A DNA stretch of 64,000 bases from DASPWW01 sp963803425 (GCA_963803425.1 CAWDMA010000001.1:1930963-1994962); one strand, 5' to 3'. Shown: positions 51,278-61,028, numbered from the stretch's first letter. The notes: generated from the letters alone by a model not told the origin. Made by a program: numbers and translations.

Positions 51278-52685
51278 CGCCGTTCCTCCCCGCCACACCG
51301 GCGCCCGCGTTCTGCTCCTCCGGGGTCATCTTCGCCGGGTAGGCGTCGGAGCGCATGAACTGGAGCCAGCGCCGGTGGAACCCGCGCTGGCCCCCCTCCT
51401 CGAGCACCGAGTAGTACGCGACGCCGGGGCCCGGGTAGTCGTCCACCCGCCGCGAGCTCGCCGATCCGTTCATCCCCATCCGGTAGTCGAGCTGCATCCC
51501 GAGCTTGCGCGCGTACGTGCTCCCCGCCGAGCGGGTGATCGACATCCACGGGTCGGAGTCGTCCTGCTCGAACGTGCCGGCGGCGCTGAACGTGCCCATC
51601 GTCGTCCGGTAGGTCTCGCGACGGAAGTCCTCGGAGACGCCCTTCGGGCACAGCGTCCAGGTCCACGCGACCATCTCCCCCGGGGCGCGCGGCTCGAACA
51701 TCCGCACCGAGACCGCCGTCGTGAAGTCCGCGGAGCGGTCGTGCTTGAACGGGAACGCGAGGAACCCGAAGTTCGGGAACACCATCCCGACCAGCCCGAT
51801 CGTTTGCTTCATCCCCTCGTACTGCTGCTCGCTCTGCATGCCCGGCGAGAACAGCTTCTGGACCTCGTCGGGATAGCCCAGGAACCGCGGCCCCGGCACC
51901 TCCGGGGGGATCATGTTGCGGATGAAGTGGTGGCCGTTGCCGAGCTGGACGTGGTAGCCGTCCCACAGGTCGGCGTCGCCCTCGGGGTTCTCCATGATCC
52001 CCGTCTCCGTCGTCGACTTGTGCAGGTAGACGGTGTGGTAGTCGTCGCCGGAGAAGTTGTCGGCGGGGGCCTTCCAGTTCGCGGGCAGGACCGTGCGCTG
52101 CGGCTCGCCGATCACCTCCCATCCCTGCTCGCACTGGCCCCAGAGCATGTCCAGGTGCCACTTCATCTCGCCGAGGTAGTCCTCGAGGCTGGGCGCGTCG
52201 GGGTCGAGCGAGGCGAACACGAAGCCGTGCAGGCTGTCGATGTGCGGCGCGGCGTGCAGGCCCATCTTCGACTTGTCGAGCTCGGAGCCGTACGCGTCCT
52301 TGAGCAGCGGCGCTCCGGCGAGCTTGCCCGTGTTCATGTAGGTCCAGCCGTGGTAGGGGCAGCGGAACAGCGCGGCGTTGCCGCGCTCGACCCGGCACAC
52401 CATCGCGCCGCGGTGGCGGCAGGAGTCGAACAGGGCGCGGATCTCCCCGTCCTCGCCGCGCACCAGCACGAACGGGTCGCGGCCGATCCGGCGCTGCACG
52501 TAGTCGCCGCGCGCCGGGATCTCGGACTCGTGGCCGAGGAAGACCCACGCCCGGGTGAAGATGCGGTCGAGCTCGAGCTCGTGCAGCTCCGCGTCGTTGA
52601 ACGCGCGCATCGGGATCGTCCCCCGCTCGAGGGCGCCCTCGAAATCGTCGAGGAAGCGGCTGACTTCGGGCTCAGGCTTGTACAT
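51270..52685 (-). CDS. Rieske non-heme iron dioxygenase, large (alpha) subunit
   Basis: 471 residues. The Rieske cluster motif is C-x-H-x17-C-x2-H (CRHRG ... CPYHGW, about 89-111). The catalytic mononuclear iron motif D-x2-H-x4-H is in SGDDYHTVYLHKS at about 215. It dihydroxylates an aromatic ring using electrons from a ferredoxin/reductase pair that is not encoded here. Ring substrate unknown. The beta subunit is immediately upstream with an 8-base gap. Confidence 0.92.
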   Translation of the reverse strand: MYKPEPEVSRFLDDFEGALERGTIPMRAFNDAELHELELDRIFTRAWVFLGHESEIPARGDYVQRRIGRDPFVLVRGEDGEIRALFDSCRHRGAMVCRVERGNAALFRCPYHGWTYMNTGKLAGAPLLKDAYGSELDKSKMGLHAAPHIDSLHGFVFASLDPDAPSLEDYLGEMKWHLDMLWGQCEQGWEVIGEPQRTVLPANWKAPADNFSGDDYHTVYLHKSTTETGIMENPEGDADLWDGYHVQLGNGHHFIRNMIPPEVPGPRFLGYPDEVQKLFSPGMQSEQQYEGMKQTIGLVGMVFPNFGFLAFPFKHDRSADFTTAVSVRMFEPRAPGEMVAWTWTLCPKGVSEDFRRETYRTTMGTFSAAGTFEQDDSDPWMSITRSAGSTYARKLGMQLDYRMGMNGSASSRRVDDYPGPGVAYYSVLEEGGQRGFHRRWLQFMRSDAYPAKMTPEEQNAGAGVAGRNGDG

Positions 52686-52693
52686 GATCCCTC

Positions 52694-53242
52694 CTAGAGG
52701 AAGATGCCGAGGTTGGGGGTCATCAGGACGGTGTGGTCGAGCAGCACCAGCCGGCGCACTAGCCGCAGCGCGCCGTCGAGCTCGCGCAGGTCGTCCTCGC
52801 GCTCGCCCACGAGCAGCTGCTGGTGGGTGTCGTCGAGGCGCTCCCGGTAGAGGAGCATGTTCGAGCGCACCCGCAGGTCGTCCGTCCCGTCGAGCGCGTG
52901 GACGCGGAAGTTGGTCAGGAAGCGGCGCGTCCGCGAGGGCGGATCCTCGGCCCACGCGTAGTCGGTCGCGAGCCGGTCGACCCGGGTCTGGAGCGACTCG
53001 CGGTTCTCGAGGAAGTGGTAGCCCTCGGAGCTGAACCCTGCGCCGGCCGAGCGCTCCCGGGTGACCCGGATCGGCACCCGGTAGTCGATCTCGGGATGCA
53101 GCATCTCGAGCCAGTCGTCGAACCGGTTCTCGTCCAGCGTCGCCGCCTCGTCGAGCAGGAAGTCGACGCTGCGCCAGTACTCGGGCGAGCCTGACGGAAC
53201 CCTCGTGTCCTCCTCGTCGCGGGTGGATGTCCGGGTGCTCAT
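52694..53242 (-). CDS. Ring-hydroxylating dioxygenase small (beta) subunit
   Basis: 182 residues, NTF2-like fold: FLLDEAATLDENRFDDWLEMLHPEIDYRVPIRVTRER, then RFLTNFRV, and a C-terminal RLVRRLVLLDHTVL. It forms the alpha3beta3 core with the large subunit. The start (ATG 53242) overlaps the hyuB stop codon by four bases. Confidence 0.9.
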   Translation of the reverse strand: MSTRTSTRDEEDTRVPSGSPEYWRSVDFLLDEAATLDENRFDDWLEMLHPEIDYRVPIRVTRERSAGAGFSSEGYHFLENRESLQTRVDRLATDYAWAEDPPSRTRRFLTNFRVHALDGTDDLRVRSNMLLYRERLDDTHQQLLVGEREDDLRELDGALRLVRRLVLLDHTVLMTPNLGIFL

Positions 53243-55071
53243 CGCGAATCCTCCTCTCTGGGTCCGCCCCTCCGGGACAGCCCGACGGTCAGCCTCTCCT
53301 CGTCGATCACCACGTCGACCGGCTCGGGCTCGATGCGGCGGAGCTCCTCGGTCCGCTCGCGGTCGATCTCGAGCGTGTCGGGATCGAGCGCGACGCCGTA
53401 GATCCGCTCCGCGGCGTCGACCGTGACCATCTCGTCGACGACGTCGGCTCTGACGCTCTCCGGGTCGCGCTCGCGCGGGTCGCCGACACCCGCCCCCCCG
53501 GAGCTCAGCTTCACGACCTCGTCGCCCGGCTCGAGCTGCTGCATCCGGTGCGGCTTCACCCGGATCAGCTCGTCCCCGCGCCGCACGAACGTCCGCGACG
53601 GAGGGCAGGAGCGCCCGCCGAGCACTCCGCTCGGCAGCATCTCGTCGCCGTCCGAGCTGCCTGTGGCCATCCGCGCCAGGCCGCCGAGGTTGACCGCGCG
53701 CCAGTCGACACCGCCGCCGCCGCGCCACTTCCCGGCGCCCATGAAGTCGGGGAGCACCTCGAGCCGGTCGACACGCCACGGAAACCGCACCTCGGCCTCC
53801 TCGACGTTCCCGCGCATCACCGACCCCAGGCATCCGAACGAGGCGGGGCCGGTGGCGCCGTCGAACCCGGCCAGCGCCCCGGCGCTGCCGTCGTAGTCGA
53901 ACGAGGTGCGGACGTACGGCCGCCCGGTGCGCGTGTCCGTGCCGGAGGTGTAGTCGCCGCGATGCTTCCCCCACGGGGCCATCGCGCGCTCGGGCCGCGC
54001 CTTCGAGATCGCCTCGGTGACCGCCTCGGTGATCTGCTCGCCGACCGCGACGGGGCTGCCGCCGACCGTCGCCGGGTACTCGCAGTTGAGCACCGACCCG
54101 ACCGGGGCGATCACCTCGATCGGCCGCAGCGAGCCCTCGTTGTGGTAGTCGGCCAGCGCCGGGTCCATCAGCAGGATCGCGGACCCGACCGCGGTCCCGT
54201 AGGTGGCGGCCCACACCCGGTTCACGAACCCGGGGCGCTGCGCGTCCGACTCGGAGAAGTCGAGCGTGAGCTCGTCGCCCTCGACCCGCGCGGCCACCCG
54301 CACCCACACAGGCTCGTCGAGCACGGTGCCGTCGTCGTCGGTGGCCGAGGCGCCCTCGTAGGTGCCGTCCGGGATCGAGGCGATCTCGGCGCGAACCGCA
54401 CGCTCGGTTCGGTCGATCATCTCGTCGACGCAGGCGAGCACCGTGGCGGCGCCGTAGCGGTCGATCACCTCGTTAACGCGGCGCTCCGCGAACGCGGTGG
54501 TGGCGATCATCGCCTCGACGTCGACCTCCATCTCCTCGCGGAACCGGACGTTGTTGAAGATCAGCTCGAGCAGATCGCGACGCTCGGTCCCGGCAGCGAT
54601 GATCTTTGTCGGCGGGATGCACAGACCCTCGGCGTGGATGTCGTACCCGTTCGGGAAGTACCCGCCCGGGAACGAGCCACCGGTGTCCATCACGTGCCCG
54701 CGAACCAGCGTGAAGAAGACGAGCTCGCCGTCGCGGAAGATCGGCCGGATGAAGCCCCAGTCGGGCAGGTGCGGCGCGTGGCCGCCGTGGTAGGGGTCGT
54801 TGGTGAGGATCACGTCGCCCGGCGCCAGGTCGTCCCCGAAGGTGGTCCGGATGTGGTCGATCGCGAACCGGGTGCCGAGGAACTGGTCGAGCAGGCCCTC
54901 GGGCATCGCGACCGTGGAGCCGTCAGCCTTCCACACCCCGACCGAGAGGTCCTTGAGCTGCGACATCAGGAAGCTCTGCGCGGTCCGGGTCATCATGTGG
55001 CGCATCTCGCGGCAGATCGTCTGGAAGCTGTGCCAGACGGTCGCCACCGTGATCGGGTCGGGGCCGCTCAC
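53239..55071 (-). CDS. hyuB: Hydantoinase/oxoprolinase/acetone-carboxylase family, HyuB subunit
   Basis: 610 residues. The sequence has MTRTAQSFLMSQLKDLSVG, FAIDHIRTTFGDDLAPGDVILTNDPYHGGHAPHLPD, and the late GAGKWRGGGGVDW and SSGGAGVGDP motifs of HyuB. With HyuA it forms an ATP-dependent amidohydrolase, lactamase or carboxylase. Hydantoins, 5-oxoproline, lactams and ketones are known substrates of relatives. GTG start at 55071 overlaps hyuA. Confidence 0.88.
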   Translation of the reverse strand: MSGPDPITVATVWHSFQTICREMRHMMTRTAQSFLMSQLKDLSVGVWKADGSTVAMPEGLLDQFLGTRFAIDHIRTTFGDDLAPGDVILTNDPYHGGHAPHLPDWGFIRPIFRDGELVFFTLVRGHVMDTGGSFPGGYFPNGYDIHAEGLCIPPTKIIAAGTERRDLLELIFNNVRFREEMEVDVEAMIATTAFAERRVNEVIDRYGAATVLACVDEMIDRTERAVRAEIASIPDGTYEGASATDDDGTVLDEPVWVRVAARVEGDELTLDFSESDAQRPGFVNRVWAATYGTAVGSAILLMDPALADYHNEGSLRPIEVIAPVGSVLNCEYPATVGGSPVAVGEQITEAVTEAISKARPERAMAPWGKHRGDYTSGTDTRTGRPYVRTSFDYDGSAGALAGFDGATGPASFGCLGSVMRGNVEEAEVRFPWRVDRLEVLPDFMGAGKWRGGGGVDWRAVNLGGLARMATGSSDGDEMLPSGVLGGRSCPPSRTFVRRGDELIRVKPHRMQQLEPGDEVVKLSSGGAGVGDPRERDPESVRADVVDEMVTVDAAERIYGVALDPDTLEIDRERTEELRRIEPEPVDVVIDEERLTVGLSRRGGPREEDSR

Positions 55072-57167
55072 CGCGCCACCTCCTCCGCGCGGGCGGGCCG
55101 CGCCGCCGCCCCGGATCCCGCGCCCTGGTCGAGCCGCAGGTTCCCGGCGTCGTCCACGCTCGCCGCGAACGGCTCCGGGACGAGCACGGTGCTGGTGGGG
55201 CTGTCGAGGAGCGCCGGGCCGCTGAAACGATGGCCCGCGGCGAGCAGCTCGCGGGCGTACACCGGAACCTGGCGCCGCTCGGCGCCGATCCGGCAGCTCC
55301 GCTCACCGCGACGCGCGGCGTCCAGCGAGGCCGCCTCGCCCCCGGGGGAGGCGGCGCGCTCGCCACCGGGCTGGGGGACTGCGCCGCGCAAATGGCAATC
55401 GAGGATCTCGACGGCCCGGCGCGGCAGCGAGTACCCGTACAGCTGCTCGTAGCGGGCGTGGAACCGGGTCTCGACCGCCGCCCGCTCGGCGGCGTCGAGC
55501 TCGCCCTCGGGGACCTCGACGGTGATCTCGTGGAACTGGCCCTGGTAGCGCATCCCGAGCGACCGGTGGAACCGGATCCGGTCGGGCTCGATCCCGATCC
55601 GGCCGAACGCGTCGGTCTGCTCCCGCGTGAGCTGCGCGAACACCTCGTTGAGCTGCGCGGCGGTGACGGCCGTCGGCTCCCACACGCCGGCCCGCGTCAG
55701 CTCCCGGCCGACGTCCATCGTCAGCATCCCCATCGCGCTCAGCACGGGCGAGGTCGGCGGGCACAGCACGATCGGGATCCCGAGCCGGCGGGCGATCTCG
55801 GCGCCGTGGATCCCGCCCGCGCCGCCGCCCGCGACCATCACGAACCCGCGCACGTCGAGGCCCTTCTTCGTGCACGCCTCGGTGACCGCGTCCGCCATCA
55901 CCCCGTTCACCCTGGCGAACACGGCCGCCGCCGCCTGCTCGGCGTCCATCCCGAGCGGCTCGCCGACCGAGGTGAGCGCGGCGGCGGCGCGGTCGGCGTC
56001 GAGCCGCACCTGTCCGCCGAGGAAGTAGTCCGCCGGGAGATAGCCGAGCACGAGGTCGGCGTCGGTGACCGTGGGGCGGTCGGAGCGGCCGTACGCGGCC
56101 GGGCCCGGGTCGGCCCCCGCACTCTGCGGCCCCACCTGGAGCAGGCCGAGGGCGTCGATCCACGCGATCGAGCCGCCGCCGGCCCCGATCGCGGTCACGT
56201 CGACCATCTTCGTCGCCACCCGCTCCTCGCCCACCCACGCCTCCCGCGTCGTCGGGACCCGCCCCTCCCGGATCACGCAGATGTCGAAGCTGGTCCCGCC
56301 CATGTCGACCTCGAGCACGTCCCGGCGGCCGGCCTCGCCGGTGACTGCGAGCGCCGCCGACGGGGCCGCGGCAGGGCCGGAGACGAGCAGCTCGACGGCG
56401 CGCCCGTGACACTCCTCGACCGTCTGCATCAGCGCGCTCGACAGCATGATCAGGAGCGAGCCGCCAAGCCCCGCGTCGCGGAGGCGGCGCTCCAGCTCGT
56501 CCAGGTAGCGCGACGCGGAGGGACCGACGTAGGCGCTCACCACCGCGGTCGAGAACCGCTCGAACTCGCCCCGGGTGGGGAGGATCTCGTGCGAGCAGAC
56601 GACATATGTCCCGGGGCTGCGGGCGCGGACGATCTCCGCGGCGCGGAGCTCGTTGCCGGGCGACGCGTAGGAGTGAAGGAGGCAGATCGCGATCGACTCG
56701 CACCCCTCGTCGAGCAGCCGTGCGACCGCCCCCTCGGTCGCCTCCTCGTCGAGCGGCGCGGCGACCTCGCCCGTGTACAGGGTGCGCTCCGGGACGCCGA
56801 TCCGGCGCGAGCGCGGGACGAGCGGCTCGTACGGGGGCCTGAACTGGTCGAACATCGAGGTGCCGAGGTTGCGGATCCCGCGGCGGATCTCGGTCACGTC
56901 CCGGAACCCGGCGGTGGTGAGCAGGCCCGTGCGGGCGCCGCGGCGGGTGAGCAGGACGTTCGTCGCGAGCGTGGTCCCATGGACGAGCCGCTCCGCCCGG
57001 CCGAGGAAGTCGGGCAGCGGCTCGTCGCCGGCCGCCAGCTCCAGCACGTCGAGCACGCCGCGGGGCGGATCGTCCGGCGTCGTCGGCGCCTTGTGGAGGG
57101 AGACGCCGCGCGCGGACTCGACCACGCAGTCGGTGAAGGTGCCCCCGATGTCCACCGAGACTCTCAC
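55068..57167 (-). CDS. hyuA: Hydantoinase/oxoprolinase/acetone-carboxylase family, HyuA subunit
   Basis: 699 residues from GTG 57167. ATP-grasping actin-like fold: VSVDIGGTFTDCVVES at the N terminus, VHGTTLATNVLLTRRGARTGLLTT, the central DMGGTSFDICVIREGR and GAGGGSIAWID, then PTVTDADLVLGYL. It activates the substrate with ATP for HyuB. First gene of the eight-gene dioxygenase operon. Pairing an ATP-dependent amidase or carboxylase with a Rieske dioxygenase points to an aromatic or heterocyclic substrate carrying a lactam, imide or acyl group. Confidence 0.88.
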   Translation of the reverse strand: MRVSVDIGGTFTDCVVESARGVSLHKAPTTPDDPPRGVLDVLELAAGDEPLPDFLGRAERLVHGTTLATNVLLTRRGARTGLLTTAGFRDVTEIRRGIRNLGTSMFDQFRPPYEPLVPRSRRIGVPERTLYTGEVAAPLDEEATEGAVARLLDEGCESIAICLLHSYASPGNELRAAEIVRARSPGTYVVCSHEILPTRGEFERFSTAVVSAYVGPSASRYLDELERRLRDAGLGGSLLIMLSSALMQTVEECHGRAVELLVSGPAAAPSAALAVTGEAGRRDVLEVDMGGTSFDICVIREGRVPTTREAWVGEERVATKMVDVTAIGAGGGSIAWIDALGLLQVGPQSAGADPGPAAYGRSDRPTVTDADLVLGYLPADYFLGGQVRLDADRAAAALTSVGEPLGMDAEQAAAAVFARVNGVMADAVTEACTKKGLDVRGFVMVAGGGAGGIHGAEIARRLGIPIVLCPPTSPVLSAMGMLTMDVGRELTRAGVWEPTAVTAAQLNEVFAQLTREQTDAFGRIGIEPDRIRFHRSLGMRYQGQFHEITVEVPEGELDAAERAAVETRFHARYEQLYGYSLPRRAVEILDCHLRGAVPQPGGERAASPGGEAASLDAARRGERSCRIGAERRQVPVYARELLAAGHRFSGPALLDSPTSTVLVPEPFAASVDDAGNLRLDQGAGSGAAARPARAEEVAR

Positions 57168-57230
57168 TCCGTGGCCGGGGAATATACCTGACAAGTGTTC
57201 AACTTTCTCCGCTAGGATCGGCGGCCCCAG
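57168..57230 (+). promoter_or_regulatory. Divergent promoter region hyuA / SDR
   Basis: 63 bases separate the start codons. AATATACCTG lies close to the hyuA start, and AAGTGTTCAACTT (57194-57206) is an imperfect dyad that could bind the operon's TetR regulator. Confidence 0.4.
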
Positions 57231-58073
57231 ATGGCCAACGCCGAGTCGACCAACCCGGACGCGCCCGGTCTGATCTCGCTCCGGGATCGGGTCGCGGTGG
57301 TGACCGGGGCCGCGCAGGGGATCGGGCTTGCGACGGCGCGCCGGTACGCCGAGGCGGGTGCGCGGGTCCTGCTCGCCGACCTCGACGAGGCGCGGGCGGC
57401 CGCGGCCGCTGCCGAGCTCGCCGGGGAGCTCGACACCGAGCCCGTCGGACTCGGCGTCGACGTCAGCGACGAGCACTCGGTGGCCGCGCTCGCCGCCGCG
57501 GCGTCGGAGCGCCACGGCCGCCTCGACGTGTGGGCGAACTTCGCCGCTGTCGGATACCCGAAGGACCCGAAGCGGTTCCTCGACTTCCTCGACACCCCGG
57601 TGGAGGACTGGAACCGGACGGTCGCGATCAACCTGACCGGGTCGTTCCTGTGCGCCCGCGCCGCGGCCCGTGAGATGGTCGCAGCCGGGAACGGCGGCGT
57701 GATCATCAACACGACGACCACCGTCGTAGACCGCTACCCGGGCCACCGCGGGCTGGTCGCCTATGCCGCCTCGAAGGGCGGGATCGAGCAGCTCACGACG
57801 ATGCTCGCGGCGGAGCTGGGCCCGCGCGGGATCCGCGTGCTGGCGCTGAAGCCGACCGTGGTCGAGACCGAGGGGATGCGCGAGCACCTGGATGCGCTCG
57901 CCGAAGTGATGGGCGTGCCGGAGCCGTTCGGCGAGCTGGAGCGGATCATGCCGCTTCGCCGTTTCGGCGCGCCCGACGACGTCGCCCGTGTTGCCCTGTT
58001 CGCCGCCTCGGACATGGCCGCGTTCCTGACCGGGTGCGTGCTGCCGGTCGACGGCGGCGAGCTGACGGTTTAA
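57231..58073 (+). CDS. Short-chain dehydrogenase/reductase
   Basis: 280 residues, classical SDR: VVTGAAQGIGLA (cofactor site), catalytic Y-x-x-x-K in YAASKGG, and PVDGGELTV at the end. The usual NAG reads NFAA and the catalytic Ser region reads NTTTTVVDR, a mild departure. Divergent from the dioxygenase operon; a cis-dihydrodiol dehydrogenase for its product is a reasonable guess. Confidence 0.85.
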   Translation: MANAESTNPDAPGLISLRDRVAVVTGAAQGIGLATARRYAEAGARVLLADLDEARAAAAAAELAGELDTEPVGLGVDVSDEHSVAALAAAASERHGRLDVWANFAAVGYPKDPKRFLDFLDTPVEDWNRTVAINLTGSFLCARAAAREMVAAGNGGVIINTTTTVVDRYPGHRGLVAYAASKGGIEQLTTMLAAELGPRGIRVLALKPTVVETEGMREHLDALAEVMGVPEPFGELERIMPLRRFGAPDDVARVALFAASDMAAFLTGCVLPVDGGELTV

Positions 58074-58083
58074 GCGCCTGGCG

Positions 58084-58102
58084 TGCTCCGCTTCGCGTCC
58101 GC
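58084..58102 (+). repeat. Dispersed 19-bp intergenic repeat, copy 3
   Basis: Between the SDR stop codon and the next GTG; 18 of 19 identical to 4757-4775 and 17 of 19 to 2897-2915. Confidence 0.4.
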
Positions 58103-58155
58103 TGCCGGGCGGTGGCGGTTAGATCCACGCGCGACGAAGGACTAGTGTTGAAACC

Positions 58156-59415
58156 GTGGCCGGCTTCCAGGACTCCTCGAAGGCTCGCGTTGTGATCGCG
58201 GGCGGGGGGATAGCCGGTGTCGAGGCGATGCTGGCGCTCACCGAGCTCGCCGCGGATCGGATCGAGCTCGCTCTGATCGCGCCCGAGCCCGACCTGATCT
58301 ACAAGCCGTTGATCGTCGAGGAGCCGTTCTCGGACCGGCCGGCGGAGCGCCGCGCGCTGCGACCGGCCGTCGAGGAGCGCGGCGGGCAGTTCGTGCTCGG
58401 GGCGGCGAAGTCCGTCCGCACGGACGTCAAGGCGATCGCGGTCGCCGAGGGCACCACGATCTCAGAGCTCCCCTACGACCTGCTGGTCGTGTGCATCGGC
58501 GGGCGGCCGCGCGCGGTCTACAAGCACTCGGTGACCTTCCGATTCCGCGCGATCGGCGACCCGCTGCAGGTGGACGACCTGCTGGAGCGAGCCGCGGCGC
58601 ACCCCTCACGCACGCTTGCCTTCGTCGTCCCGCCGGGCGTCACCTGGCCCTTGCCGCTTTACGAGCTGGCACTGCTGACGAGACGCCGGGCCGAGGAGAG
58701 CGGCCGCTCCGACCTCCGGATCGCGCTGCTCACCCCCGAGCAGGAGCCGCTGATGATCTTCGGGCGCGCGGCCAGCGAGGCGGTCGCGGAGCTGCTCGAG
58801 GGGCGCCGGATCGAGTTCCGCGGGGGGGCGATCGCGCACGAGGACGACCAGGGCGCCCTCCGAGTGACCCCGGGGGACGACCCGGTGGACGCCGGGGCGG
58901 TGGCCGCGCTCCCGGCCCTGGACGGGCCGCGGCTCCCGGGGCTGCCGAGCGACGAGGCCGGCTTCATCCCGATCGACGACCACGCCCGCGTGCAGGGAGC
59001 CGAGGACGTCTATGCGGCGGGGGACGGGACGACCTTCCCGATCAAGCAGGGCGGGATCGGCACCCAGCAGGCCGACGCCGCCGCCGAGCAGATCGCGGCG
59101 CGGCTCGGGGCGGACGTCGACGCGCAGCCGTTCCACCCCGTGCTCCGCGGACAGCTGATCACGGGCGCGGAGTCGATCAACCTGAGGCAGGACCTGACCG
59201 GGGGACACGGCGAGGGGTCGGTCTCGTCGGACTACCTGTGGTGGCCGCCGCACAAGGTCAGCGGCCGCTACCTGGCGCCGTGGCTGGCGGGCGAGACCCC
59301 GCACGCGGACCCGGCGCCGCCGTCGCACTCGATCGACGTCGAGGTGGCGCTGCCGAAGGAGTGGCACCGCGAGCCGATCGCGCTCGACCCGCTGCGGCCG
59401 CCGGATCAGGGCTAG
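58156..59415 (+). CDS. NAD(P)/FAD-dependent oxidoreductase, NDH-2/SQR-like
   Basis: 419 residues. The FAD motif is VVIAGGGIAGVEAMLALTEL. The C-terminal VYAAGDGTTFPIKQGGIGTQQADAAAEQIA contacts FAD and quinone. Unlike the SQR-like protein at 15813-16967, the segment after the second nucleotide site reads PPGVTWPLPLYELAL with no cysteine, so a sulfide oxidase mechanism is unlikely. GTG start. Confidence 0.83.
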   Translation: MAGFQDSSKARVVIAGGGIAGVEAMLALTELAADRIELALIAPEPDLIYKPLIVEEPFSDRPAERRALRPAVEERGGQFVLGAAKSVRTDVKAIAVAEGTTISELPYDLLVVCIGGRPRAVYKHSVTFRFRAIGDPLQVDDLLERAAAHPSRTLAFVVPPGVTWPLPLYELALLTRRRAEESGRSDLRIALLTPEQEPLMIFGRAASEAVAELLEGRRIEFRGGAIAHEDDQGALRVTPGDDPVDAGAVAALPALDGPRLPGLPSDEAGFIPIDDHARVQGAEDVYAAGDGTTFPIKQGGIGTQQADAAAEQIAARLGADVDAQPFHPVLRGQLITGAESINLRQDLTGGHGEGSVSSDYLWWPPHKVSGRYLAPWLAGETPHADPAPPSHSIDVEVALPKEWHREPIALDPLRPPDQG

Positions 59416-59546
59416 CCGCGCAGCTCCTCGCGGAGCGCGTCGACCTCCGCCACCAGCCCGTCCAGACGCTGCGCGAGCGAATCCTCCCCGCGCTGGATCC
59501 GGTCGTACTCAGCGCGGCTGACGAATCCCCGGAGGTCGCGAAACAA
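59412..59546 (-). CDS. Possible small coiled-coil protein
   Basis: 44 codons from TTG 59546, ending EVDALREELRG with a regular heptad (RIQRGEDSLAQRLDGLVAEVDALREEL). It overlaps the last codon of the preceding gene on the other strand. It may equally be the C-terminal tail of a frameshifted upstream gene. Confidence 0.3.
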   Translation of the reverse strand: MFRDLRGFVSRAEYDRIQRGEDSLAQRLDGLVAEVDALREELRG

Positions 59547-59599
59547 TGGGGCGTGCCGCGCCCTCCGCGCCAGCCCGCGCGTGCCCGCGGGTCGGGATC

Positions 59600-60471
59600 C
59601 GGCCCTCCGGAGGGGCCGTCAGGTGCGTCCCGCGCGCAGCGGAAGCCGAGGTTGCCGGTCGAGCTGTCGGGCGTGTTCGCGCTGCGGGCCGCCGACCCGG
59701 TAGCGGTAGCAGTACGAGTCGTGGCAGAGGTACGAGCCGCCCCGCATCACCCGCTGGGTCCCGGTGCGCGGGCCCTGCGGGTTGCGCTGCGTGGCCCGGT
59801 GACGTGGAACGTCGGGTGGAACCAGTCGGCGCACCACTCCCAGACGTTGCCGGTGATGTTGTAGAGGCCGTAGCCGTTGGGCGGGAACGCGTCGACGGGG
59901 CGCGGTGCCGAGGTAGCCGTCGTCGCGCGTGTTGCGCGTCGGGGAACGTGCCCTGCCAGACGTTCATGCGGTGCTCGCCGCCGGGCGTCGAGCTCGTCGC
60001 CCCAGGGATAGCGCTGCTGCTCCAGGCCGCCGCGCGCCGCGTACTCCCACTCGGCCTCGGTCGGCAGGCGCTTGCCGGCCCAGCGGCAGTAGGCGCTGCG
60101 CGTCGTTCCAGGAGACGTGCAGACCGGGTGGTCCATGCCGCTCGTCGATGTCGGAGTGCGGGCCTTCGGGGTGGCGCCAGTCGGCGCCGTCGACCTGCCG
60201 CCACCACGGCGCGGCCGACGACCGCGCGGCGTCGGGGCTGGAAGTCGTCCGGCAGCAGGCCGGCGAACACGAACGACCAGCCGAACCGCTCGGCCTCGGT
60301 CACGTAGCCGGTCGCCTCGACGAACGCGGCGAACTTCGCGTTCGAGACCGCGCGGACGTCGATCCAGAACGGCTCGAGCGCACCTGTCCGGACCGGCCCC
60401 TCGCCGTCGGCCGGGTAGCCGCGGCGGTCCTCGCTGCCGACCACGCACGAGCACGCGGGCAGCCGGGCCAT
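59600..60471 (-). pseudogene. Formylglycine-generating enzyme (sulfatase-modifying), frameshifted
   Basis: Read across frames, this is a complete FGE-sulfatase-type protein. It begins with VGSEDRRGYPADGEGPVR and EPFWIDVRAVSNAKFAAFVEATGYVTEAERFGWSFVF. The middle has AQRYCRWAGKRLPTEAEWEYAARGG and NGYGLYNITGNVWEWCADWF. The C-terminal GGSYLCHDSYCYRYR carries both active-site cysteines, so it is of the true FGE class. The protein converts the sulfatase Cys to formylglycine. Single-base shifts lie near 60222, 60138, 60122 and 60098 and again toward the 3' end. The exact stop is uncertain. The arylsulfatase at 61571-64000 is its likely client. Confidence 0.85.
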
Positions 60472-60581
60472 ACCCGAACCGCGCTCTCGACCATCGGCTC
60501 ACGGTGACGCTCGCGCTCGCCCTCGAAGATCACCCGGAACGGGTGAAGCCCGAGCGACCGAGAAGCGCTTCAGTACTCGGG

Positions 60582-61024
60582 GTGCCCGAGTTTGCGATCG
60601 AGAGCACGGTGAGCGCCACACCGGACACGGTCTTCGGCGTATACACCGACCACCGCCGGTACGCGGACCTGGCGAAGCTGATTCGGCGCGCCGAGCTCGA
60701 GCGCGAAGGCGACCCTCCTCCGAACGGCCTCGGCGCGATCAGGAAGCTCCATCTCCCCGGCGTATCGGTTCGGGAGCAGGTGACCGAGTTCGAGCGGCCC
60801 CGCTGCTACTCGTACCGGATGCTCTCGGGCCTCCCGCTTGACGAGTACACCGCCGCGGTCACCTTCACGCCGATCGAGCGGAGTACCAAGGTCGGCTACC
60901 GAGTGTCGGTGGTCGGCTCGATTCGGGGGCTTCCCGTCAAGTACCCCACCGAGGAGTTCGTCCGCGTCTTCATGCGCGCGGCAGATGCCGAGGCCGAGGC
61001 GCCCGAGACTCCGCGGCGCCCTAG
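60582..61024 (+). CDS. SRPBCC/polyketide-cyclase-like protein, 3' end uncertain
   Basis: About 147 residues from GTG 60582. FAIESTVSATPDTVFGVYTDHRRYADL is the usual START/SRPBCC opening, then VREQVTEFERPRCYSYRMLSG and a C-terminal helix EEFVRVFMRAADAEA. The uninterrupted frame runs on to 61256 through the antisense of the next gene, which is unlikely. A TAG at 61022 one frame away is the probable end if one base is wrong, as elsewhere in this patch. Ligand unknown. Confidence 0.65.
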
Positions 61025-61028
61025 CTCG

